The notes under the pieces are model-generated. The model was given only the letters and a program-made list of their open reading frames with translations. It was not told where the DNA came from and searched no databases. From positions 4,216,001 to 4,280,000 of the forward strand of contig NC_052393.1 of NCBI RefSeq assembly GCF_009389715.1: a DNA stretch of 64,000 bases. Reading direction: 5' to 3'. Source of the DNA: Phoenix dactylifera (Eukaryota; Streptophyta; Magnoliopsida; Arecales; Arecaceae). Both the position numbers and the translations under genes were made by a program. Numbering within the stretch: position 1 is the first letter of the stretch; each line of letters begins with the position of its first letter. Below, piece after piece: positions 55,625 to 64,000 of this stretch.

Positions 55625-57449
55625 TTGACAGAAAAAAAAAACGAAAAGGCATTTACCTCAAATTGGCGAAGCGAGTGTTTCCTAGCCCTCAATCTTTTTC
55701 TTGCTGAATGCCAATTCAAGCATCTCCATCTTGTTCATCCACCCACATAAAATCTTTCTTATGCTTATGAATATCTTGGAAATATTCCTTTCCTTCTTTT
55801 GATGTGCTTGTTCCCAACCCCTACGACAGGCAACATGAATAAGCAATGCTATATGGGAGCTAACAGAATATTAGGCAGATTATATTCTAATTCATTACAC
55901 TCTAAAACAGGACGACCTTATAATACTTAATAGACCAGCTACTTGCATTCCTTTCCAAACTTTCTTTCCATGCTTCATACTCAGGCATGGAGTAGAATGA
56001 CAGGACATTCTTGTTTCTGTTATGAGTTGCCTGTAGAACAGAAAATGCATCACTTGCTTCACAATCCTAAATATGACAATTTTCTAACAAAAAACTTTAC
56101 AATCAAGGCCTACCTTCACTATAGGTGTGATGAATTCAACCATGAACGATGGGATTTTCAGCAGTGATGGCCAAAATGAATGTATGAAGTTAATCAGGAG
56201 GCCCTTGATGTGAGAACCATCATGATCCTGCACCAGCAGACAAAGAACCTGTAAGTATGCTGGCACTTTTTTTCCTCCAAGAATGAACATAAACAACATC
56301 GAAAACATACCCGATCGGTCATTATCATGAGATGTCCATACCTTAAACCTTTGGTGCTTTCGTACTCCTTCCCCTGCTGCAAACCGAGAATTTGCTTAAT
56401 GTTCTGGATTTCTGCATTCTCCATTATCTGCTTGTGGCTTGCTTCCCTCACAATCAGTAGCTTACCCCTCAGAGGGAACACACCATAGTGGTTCCTTCCT
56501 ACTACAGAGATACCATCTGTATATTAAACAGCAAAGCAGAAATTACTTATTCATACTCAGAAGCTTAGATTTTAACAGACTTAACTAAGTTCACGCTACT
56601 CACAGCAAGAGCTTTTGCTGAATCTCCCTCTGTCAAAATCAAGGTACACCTCTCAGAGTTCCTTCCACCAGCGTCATTAGCATCCTCAAGAGTTTAGGAA
56701 TGCCCACAATTCTCTGCCTCTTGGTTCCATCTGTCTTCTTCAATTCCTTACTCTGCTTGAAATCAGCCCATGAGAGGAGGCTATTTACAACTCCCGATTT
56801 AGCCACTGCAGAAGAACAGAGTTAGATATACTTATTCAGTTTCAACAGTAGTTTTTTTTTCTCGTCAGTTCAAAAAGAGTAGGTAGGACAACACTGATCC
56901 TTTTTAAGAAACTCCTGTGAGAGCTGTGACATGGCTCGTGATTTGGTTGGTAACATATTCCACGAGTTCCACCTTTTACAGTGGCAATCCCATTCACATA
57001 GCTGACCTGATAGAATAAGGGAGGTGACATTTATTAACGCAGATTAAAATTTAAAGACAATGAAATTAACTGGCAGAGAGACATCCAGGTTAATACATAC
57101 CTGCTGGCATTGCCCTTCGATTAAACTAACACAGACGGAGTCCATCGACGGATCCCGCTGCTTGTTGTCAGCAGCATTGACGAGGATCTCGTCGAAGATC
57201 TTGTAGAGGCCCGGGACGTAGGTCACCGGCGGTGGACCATCTCACCGTTCTCGTAGACCCAGAGGGTCTGGGTGTGCTTCTCAACAGAGCCGATATAGGT
57301 GTCGGGCCTCAGGAGGATGTGCTCCAGCTGCGTCTTCTTCTGGTACATCTCCTCGATGGTCTTCTTGGGGACAGGGGCGGCGCCGCCGCCGCCCTGGGCG
57401 GAGTTGTAGGCGGTGCTGGACTGGAGGGTTGCTTCTTCTCGACGGCCAT
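55625..57449 (-). pseudogene. TOP2: DNA topoisomerase II pseudogene, copy 2 (intron-containing)
   Basis: The minus-strand start ATG is kept at 57449-57447 (MAVEKKQP), then a frameshift leads to KKTIEEMYQKKTQLEHILLR and DTYIGSVEKHTQTLWVYENG. A further 1-bp loss after MVHR shifts frame before VTYVPGLYKIFDEILVNAAD. SMDSV is fused to CVSLIEGQCQQ, so most of the ATPase domain present in copy 1 is gone. Next come VSYVNGIATVKGGT with a shifted tail; the exon about 56808-56604 (AKSGVVNSLLSWADFKQSKE to ILTEGDSAKALA, one shift); and TOPRIM and following exons like copy 1 (56516-55655, FPLRGKLL, DHDGSHIKGLL, GLGTSTSKEG, RQFE). It lacks the exon after RQFE that copy 1 keeps. Copies 1 and 2 have different internal deletions. 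Confidence 0.85.
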
Positions 57450-57830
57450 GGTGAGGAGAGACACAGAGGTTGTGTCCGAGAGAGCCAAGCGAGAGAGATA
57501 AGACGAGGGTTGTGGGCCTTGTGGCCCTCTCGGAGAGGTTAAGTAGGGGGCAGGGAAAGGAGGGGAGCGGATGGCTGGGTTCGCAACGGTCGAATGATTT
57601 GAAATTTGAAATGGGTGGAGGGACGGTGGGGATGGTTTGGAGGATGATCGGGTGGCTGTGGCTGGTCACGGGGTTTGATATTTGGACGAATGACTGCAAC
57701 GGTAATAAAATATTGCCCTTTTTCCGAGGGGGCGTCAGGTGCGGTGCCTTGACTTGGTGGGGTGAAACCGTGGATTCACCCTTTGTCTGGGGTGGATTTG
57801 ATCCTGATGTTTTGTTCTGAACAGAAAAAA
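57450..57830 (-). promoter_or_regulatory. Remnant 5' flank of topoisomerase II copy 2
   Basis: This GC-richer segment lies directly upstream (minus strand) of the kept start codon and so probably derives from the parental promoter and leader. Two AACGG cores (57585-57589 and 57698-57702) resemble the plant mitosis-specific activator core, which would suit a gene expressed in S/G2-M. No clear TATA box was identified. Five-base matches can occur by chance. Confidence 0.35.
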
Positions 57831-58984
57831 TCATCCTGCTCTTAGCTTGAGGTTTTGTTCCTATTCCAATGTCTGTGAAGATCGGTTTCTGTTCTAAAAA
57901 GTCAATTATCAATTAGTTTATTATGATTAATTAATTTTTAAGCTCCTTTTTCTTGGAGAAATATGGTATTTGAAATAATGGATTAAGAGACCAACTTGAT
58001 GTCTTAAGTTTGTAAGGAAGATATAAACAAGATCATCTTTTTCTTTGTATTATTTTAATTTTTTTAATCATGTTTTTCTTTAAAAAAAAATCTGGAACTT
58101 TGTTTGGTTGGAAAGTTAGAATAACCTAAAACTAACGTTTTTAAAAATTTACGATGACTAAACAGTATTTTATGAGGGTACAAAAATAAATATCAATTTT
58201 AAGAAAGTATTTATATAAATTTGAATTTTTAGAAAAATATTCATGCAAAAAATCTATAAATTTATTTGGCTTCCCCCTGTTAAACATAGTTTAATTTGGA
58301 TTAAAATAGTTATGTCTATGTGTACACATGGTTTTATGATTGTAGTTGCAAATGTTTGTTGGCATGCTAGTTACTGCTAGGTACAGACTGTATTGCAGGG
58401 GTGGTTGAATTGCCTGTTTGTACCTAAAAACCGCAGCATAAGAGCTTTTTGAGAATCGAGAGGTTTCCTAACATATCAGTTTTGGAGCTAATAACTGAAT
58501 TATTTGAATTACGGCTAGGATAATAATCAAAATAGTTGGTATAAAATATATAGGCAGAAGTCTCGATGGATCTCAAACTTCCATCAGATCTGTTAAACAA
58601 GATGTTGAAGAATAATTCGAGCTCAGCTTTAAACTGAGCAAGTCTTTGCCTAGAACTTGGCATGATCACCAAGCAGACGAAGCCCTCAGCTGGCATGGTA
58701 TTTTTCTTGCATATGGATTGTACCTTTTGCACAAAATAAGGATTCCCCTCCTTTCGCACGGATGGAAAAATACAACCCTGCTTCTAGAAAAACAAGTTAT
58801 AATAATATCACGATTACTTAGCGATGAGAGCAGAAAGATGAATGCCCGAGTGCGTTTAAAGGAACTTGGAGTCTCGCGGAAGCTTAGGCATCGGTGGGAC
58901 GGCAGTATGTCTTGAGTTTTTGGGCCCAGAGAATAAGTTAGGCCTGAAAATTCATTACAGCCTCAATATGTATGAAAAAATGAT

Positions 58985-58987
<3 letters not shown>
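57831..58987. other. Non-coding spacer between D2 and D3
   Basis: AT-rich sequence. Around 58170-58250 it holds a degenerate stretch (TATTCATGCAAAAAATC) resembling the MULE terminal repeat. A 111-codon minus-strand frame at 58424-58759 matches no family I know and is probably chance. Confidence 0.4.

Positions 58988-59063
<76 letters not shown>
58988..59063. repeat. (TA)n microsatellite
   Basis: A 76-bp AT dinucleotide run. The matching sites in D1 and D2 have only about 14 bp (TATATATATATA). Confidence 0.95.
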
Positions 59064-59066
<3 letters not shown>

Positions 59067-59321
59067 GTCAAGTGAATTAAAGAATGATTACATAAAAACG
59101 ATATAGTAAAACTAGAGGAGCAGAACAATTGAGCAATTTGTGCTTGACAGACATGAAGATCAATCACTAACAAAGAAAATTCAAAATGTGAAAGCCTGTT
59201 GAATCATAACCATAAATGAGACCAGCAAATTTCATCATCATCATCATCATGATAATAATAATGAGCGGCAAAGAAGCACCAATGGTCAGAAGTCATAGGA
59301 GAGAGAAATTTTCTCAACCAA

Positions 59322-60213
59322 GGCCCTGTTTGGGGGAGCTGTTGACAGTAGAGCTGTTGGAAGTAGAGCTGTTGGAAGTAGAGCTGTCTGAAATAGAGCT
59401 GTTATAAAAAGCTGTTTGTTGTTTGGTAACCACATTCGTAAAGTGCTGTGGTACTTTGTTTTGTGTTTGGTAAACAAACTGAGAAAGTACTTTTATATGA
59501 CAAAATTACCATAAAGGACATTGCATAGTATTATACAACACAACATAATAAAACATAACATAAATTAATACATAAATATATGATATAGTATTATATTATT
59601 GTAATATATAATAATATTATGTTAATATAGCATAATAGTAATATAATTATTAGAGTAAATTAATATTTGGTAATATAACATAATATTAAATTATTTAACA
59701 TAACATATTAATGTATTATGATATAATGTAATATATATTATATTTATAGTATAATACAATAATAAAAGTATAAAATATTATAATTATTAGTATAAATTAA
59801 TTTTTCATAATATAACATAATATTAAATTATTTAAAATAACATATAATGTAATGTAATATAATACAATATTTATAGTATAATAGAATAATAAAGGTATAA
59901 AATATTATAATTAATATTATAAATTAATTTTCTTGGCTCCAGCAGATTTTTAGGTTTATATAGGGATAAACTATGTAATTATGTTATTTTAATATGGGCA
60001 TTTTTGTCAAAAATACAGTTTTCCGAAAAAGCTGAAACAGCTTCCTCCCAAAAGCTCCAAATTGGAGCTTCCTTCCAAAAGCTGTTTTCAGCTTCCCGCA
60101 AAAGCTGAAACAGCTTTTTGAAAAATTTACCAAACACAGTTTTTCATCTAAAAGTACTTTTGGAGGGCCAGAAAGTGCTTTCTGGCCCTCCAAAAGCTCC
60201 CCCAAACATGGCC
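59322..60213. mobile_element. Non-autonomous TIR DNA transposon, 3-bp target duplication
   Basis: Ends read GGCCCTGTTTGGGGGAGCT and, on the reverse complement of the right side, GGCCATGTTTGGGGGAGCT: one mismatch in 19. CAA flanks both ends (59319-59321 and 60214-60216), and D1 and D2 show the empty site (AACCAAGTATAATTGG) near 53045. Subterminal AGCTGTT/AAAAGCTG motifs are repeated many times. The 892-bp interior is extremely AT-rich and non-coding. Class is uncertain: 3-bp duplication suggests PIF/Harbinger, while the ends resemble plant hAT-like MITEs. Confidence 0.8.
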
Positions 60214-62042
60214 CAAGTATAATTGGCATGTTACAAGGTTTTTTAATCCAACTTGGTGCTAATTATGACTTTTGCTCCAACATTCTACATCAAAATTTAC
60301 TTTTAGTAATTTTTCAAATTAAAAATGAGTCATTATATTCTTTATAAATTAACATTTAACCTCAAAAGTGCTATCAGTGTTGGTGAGCATCAACTTTTGC
60401 ACAATAAATACCTGTCACATGATTGTGTCTAACTCATTGTTAGATATATGGCAAATACTATAGCATATCAGAGTTGTACATACCATACAAGCCACTATAA
60501 GTCAGCACATGGTTATATTGCATATACAGTGCAAAGCAGAATATTTCATCGAGCGGATTTGGTTCTCTTTTTTGTTTTTCTCTCCTAGTTATACCTAGTC
60601 TTTTGGCAAGCACGTAGAAAGTCCAATTCACAAGTTTGGAAGTGGAAAAACATTTGAACTGAGAAACATTGTAAGATTCGAAGACATGAGCATAGATATT
60701 GTTGGTTTTCGGGTGATTTTATTCCTAGCATGCTCAACTTAAATTTCTATGGAATTAGGGTATGCTATCCAGGGATTTGGATGTTGTCTTTACTAGCTGA
60801 AAAATTGGTTTTTCCAAAACTATAAATTTGAAACCACCAAAACATGTGGCATATAATTAGGTTTTCCTGCAAAGTTGTCCTCCAAGAAGTGATCTTTGCA
60901 CATCTTGGAACACTTCATACCATTTGGATTAGATTAATTATTATAGTTACATTGTTATGTTTAAAATATGTCCTCTATATCATAGTATTATAAGATAGTT
61001 ACATTATGTCTGACATTTGCCACCATACAATCTCAATCCCGTTTTCTTTTACCTTTTGTTCCTTTCATTGAATATAATATTTCTTTTTTGGGGATCTATG
61101 GATAGATTCTGGAGCAAATATGTTTTCAAACCTTGTTATCAAATATGTGTTTAATTACAGCTTAATATAATTAACCTTTTAAAAGGGTCAGATTTATTTT
61201 TAGATTTTTAAATCAATGTCGGCAGGACCTCTACCATAACATTCTCTGAGTTCATTCCATGTCAATATGTCAATTTTAAGCATGATATATAGCACTACCT
61301 CTGTTACCTAATCCAGAAATATAGAAACATTGTTTGTCAATTTTAAGCATGTCAATTTGTCAGTAGGACCCCTAGCATAACATTGTTTGAAATCTCACCA
61401 GAATTTCAATAAAATAATAGATAAGTATCTGCTTATTTTGTATTATGGACATACATGATACAGGAACTAAAAAAGTGTAAAAGAAATGAATAATATATTC
61501 ATTATATAATAAAGATGGAGTTAGAATAGGTAGTGTTGGCAATAAAAGATACTTCAGGCGGATAGAAAGCACTAGAAAAAGAGAGACCGGAGGAGAGCAA
61601 TAGCAACATTAAAATAAGAGTCTTGCGGCTTAGATATAAAAAATAAAGATAGTTAAGGGCATGACTGAATATTTGAATATTTATAACTTGGTTCAAATTT
61701 TTTCTTCATGCATTTACATCCTATAAATTATGTCCTCAAAAACATCCTTCAAAATATTCAAATTTCAAAGAGCATTTCAATTGAATGTTTTCTCAACAAA
61801 AGATCTAATCGACCAACATTTTGAAGCCTGATGAAAGATACAAAACTTTAGGTTCCCTCCCTTAGTAAGTGCAAACAGGCAAGCATGAAGACTTTCATAA
61901 TTGAAACAGTGAATACCATTGAAAGCTAAACAACATCGATCATTGGAGATTTCAAAATCATGCTCTTTCTAATATTCTGAAGTCTAAAAGTCATTAGATC
62001 CTAGAGGGAAAACAAATCTAGAAGAAAAAAAGGGAGAAAAGA

Positions 62043-62064
62043 GGGGGGGGGGGGGGGGGGGGGG
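62043..62064. repeat. 22-G homopolymer
   Basis: An uninterrupted G run at the left edge of the truncated Copia LTR. The true length may be uncertain in the assembly. Confidence 0.9.
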
Positions 62065-62065
62065 T

Positions 62066-62647
62066 GCGCGAAATCACCGCGGAAGGCACGGACGCGTCCG
62101 CAAAAAAACCAAATAGCCCCTGCTCAAATACCCCTATAAATACCCCCTATTTTATCCTATTCCGGACACGAAAAATTAGAGAAAAATACCAAAAAAATTC
62201 TGGAGAAAAGTTCTTCCTCTTAGCCACTTCTGATTTTTATTTTTGTAATTTTATTCAGTTTATTTTATTCTTTTTATTTCGTTCTTCGCTGGATCTGCAA
62301 GTTCGATCGAGTTCGATTTGGCTTCTTCCGAGACATACCGAAGAAGAATTTAGGGTCATCATATCTCTGAGGAAGATTGCCGGAAGATCCGTACGTGGGG
62401 GTAAACACTTTTTTGGGACAGCATCTACGCGCTTCGACCTGCCTTCAATCAGACTATTTTCTCTTACTTTTGTTTTAAATTTAATATTAATGGATCCGTA
62501 GGATTTGCAACTTTATTTCTTTTGTGATAAAATAGATTTATTTTGATACCAAATATAATATATATATATATATATTATTTCTTTTAAGAATTTTTATTAA
62601 TTGTAATTATAGATTTATTTGCTTAGTTAGGTGATATATTGCTAACA
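62066..62647 (+). mobile_element. 5'-truncated solo LTR of the Copia family
   Basis: The sequence from GGACGCGTCCGC to the terminal GATATATTGCTAACA aligns by eye with the 5' LTR from about 45,715 to 46,310, including the TATA-like CCTATAAATACCCC. The first 170 bp of the LTR are missing and replaced by the G run. No internal Copia sequence follows. It is clearly more diverged than the two LTRs of the complete copy. Confidence 0.8.
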
Positions 62648-62904
62648 TTATCTAATATGAAGGGTTCCACTGAGAGAGCATCTACAACATGTCTAACTCC
62701 TGTATTTTTTATACCAAGACTCAATCTTCCACTGATAGCCTCAGAGTACAAGTTTAGTTTTGAATCAATTTTCAAACATTTTTTCTTAACAATATCTTTA
62801 GGAAGCTGTGTAACAATATATTGCATCTAATGAGATAATTAACTAAGACTACAAAGTAAATTGTGGTATAGGAGATCATTTGGAAGCATTACCTCAACTG
62901 GACT

Positions 62905-64000
62905 TTATTCCAGCATTTTGCAGAGACTGCGCTCAACCCAAACATGATGCAGCAACTCTTTGGAGTCTGGTTCCCTCCAACCACACGATAAATGCTCAAA
63001 GTTGCCGGTCTTAAGGTCCAGCACATCTAGTTTATAAGCACCACTGTCGAGTCGATCATATGACCAATTGGTGGGATCATTAAAGTAAATGCAATCCTCT
63101 TGGCATCCAGGAATATCCCTAGTATAGACAATGAAGTTCTGGTGTGGATTAAATGATCTAAACACTGTATTGTCATGCATGCTTTCGACCAGAAACCATC
63201 CGGATGGATTTCCGAGCATCCACTCATATATCTTATAACACATCTTTAAATATTTTTCTTCATAATCCCTATCGTCGTCATCAGGGTTCCCGGGCATCCA
63301 CTCATATATCTTATAACACATCTTGAAATATTCTTCTTCATAATCCCCATCATCATCATTAGGGTTCCGGGCATCCAGTCATATATCTTATGACACATCT
63401 TGAAATATTCTTCTTCATAATTCCTATCGTCATCATCAGAAAAAACATGAACAACACCTATACTATAACAAGCAAGCAATAACGGCTGTGAAAATGTTGT
63501 GATGAAAAGCAGATAGTCAAGTCCACGATGTCAATATCTGGCAAATCGATCGACAAAGGGCCCAAAGGGGGAGCAAATTCACAAACCAAAGTATTGTCAT
63601 CCAAGTCAGTCATATAGGGGCTCCCCTCATGGTGCGCCATATAGAGGGGCGAGCCGAATAAACCAGTATTCGACAGAGTCCATGATTCATCTCCCAATTT
63701 ACAGAAGGCGACATGACCGTGGTAACGATAGCACTCGGCGATCACTAGATTCACTACCATGCAATCCTTGTTCGGGCTCGAAAGCAAGAAAGCTCGCCAC
63801 GGGAAAATGCGCGAGTACTGGAGTAGATCCAAGGTGGAGTCTATGCCAGGACTGGTTCTCAGAAAATTCCGATGGACCGGAGAGAATTCGCAGCCGGGCT
63901 GGTGGATGAAACCATCGGTTGGAGGGAGCTGGATTTCGGATCCGGTGAGGGGGTTCAGCAAGAAAAGACGTCCGTCCGCGGGGGCGACGTCGAGCAGAAG
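62905..64000 (-). pseudogene. F-box/DUF295 (KIB1-4) protein, frameshifted, right-truncated
   Basis: Plant DUF295 F-box proteins are presumed SCF ubiquitin-ligase adaptors with a C-terminal kelch/propeller-like domain. The minus strand enters from the right edge: FLLNPLTGSEIQLPPTDGF (the KIB1-4 hallmark NPLTG), VVNLVIAECYRYHGHVAFCK, LGDESWTLSNTGLFGSPLYM, then DLPDIDIVDL. A 1-bp loss near 63520 shifts frame before the LLFITT segment. An internal 26-residue unit is triplicated at 63214-63447, and a second 1-bp loss lies near 63370. The last frame runs to TAA at 62905-62907 (HQNFIVYTRDIPGCQEDCIY, VLDLKTGNFEHLSCGWREPD). The N-terminal F-box lies outside the window. It is the least rearranged relative of the palindrome fragments. 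Confidence 0.75.
63214..63447 (-). repeat. 78-bp tandem triplication inside the F-box relic
   Basis: Units start at 63214, 63292 and 63369 (periods 78 and 77). Each encodes a version of DDDDRDYEEKYLKMCYKIYE plus WMPGNP. The related fragments in D1 and D2 have one unit. The 77-bp unit explains the frameshift near 63370. Confidence 0.85.

Larger units (their letters stand above)
34391..57449. repeat. Segmental duplication block D2
   Basis: This is the partner of D1. It is longer mainly because it acquired the gypsy element (34511-39812), a TRIM (40421-40859) and a MULE with a nested Copia element (44400-52676). It also keeps about 1.6 kb (41590-43165) that is missing from D1. It lacks the Tat/Retand-like element of D1. 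Confidence 0.8.
58988..61855. repeat. Segmental duplication block D3 (partial third copy)
   Basis: Collinear with D1 from about 24735 to 26610, starting at the (TA)n run and ending at GATGAAAGATACAAAACTT. It is interrupted by the TIR element 59322-60213. The sequence after 61855 differs from D1 and D2 and leads towards the non-inverted F-box gene, so D3 may keep the arrangement that preceded the inverted duplication. Confidence 0.75.

Noticed and set aside
58424-58759. 111-codon minus-strand frame as a new gene
   Set aside because: No motif, no neighbouring exon signals and AT-rich surroundings; treated as chance.
58866-59173. Tyr/Ile repeat proteins over the TA run
   Set aside because: Translation of a (TA)n microsatellite.

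Overview
This is nuclear DNA of a flowering plant, most probably a monocot. The evidence is plant-specific families (NO VEIN, wall-associated kinase, NAC, DUF295 F-box), the steep 5'-to-3' fall in GC across the NMD3 gene, and dense nested plant LTR retrotransposons, a TRIM and TIR elements. A palm is my best guess, but that rests on general look only. All homology calls were made by eye; no search or alignment was run.

Layout. 1-3,043: 3' end of a NO VEIN-like gene (plus strand), entering from the left edge. 4,175-7,032: a wall-associated receptor kinase pseudogene with one frameshift and two in-frame stops. 7,665-17,478: a decayed tandem array around NMD3, the 60S ribosome export adaptor. 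Three copies of its promoter and two long copies of its 3' flank survive, but only one coding sequence (12,650-14,200, intact and intronless). 17,481-31,365 (block D1) and 34,391-57,449 (block D2) are two copies of one segmental duplication. Part of it recurs a third time at 58,988-61,855 (D3). Between D1 and D2 lies the last exon of a NAC-like gene, broken by stops and a MITE.

D1 and D2 each carry a truncated, intron-containing DNA topoisomerase II pseudogene (minus strand), followed directly by an inverted-duplicated DUF295 F-box fragment forming a large near-perfect palindrome. The right edge (62,905-64,000, minus) holds a longer, non-inverted relative of that F-box gene, also frameshifted. 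The paralogous blocks show the pre-insertion state of several mobile elements: a TRIM in D2, a MULE in D2 that itself contains a 6.8-kb Copia element, a Tat/Retand-like deletion derivative in D1, and a TIR element in D3. The youngest element is a complete Ty3/gypsy retrotransposon (34,511-39,812), with one LTR mismatch, a clean 5-bp target duplication and an uninterrupted 1,434-codon gag-pol.

Likely working units are the NO VEIN-like gene, NMD3 and the gypsy element. The remaining gene-like segments are relics. I found no tRNA, rRNA or CRISPR. The most unusual structure is the pair of F-box palindromes fused to topoisomerase II relics, which could give hairpin RNA if transcribed, and the orphan NMD3 promoters.
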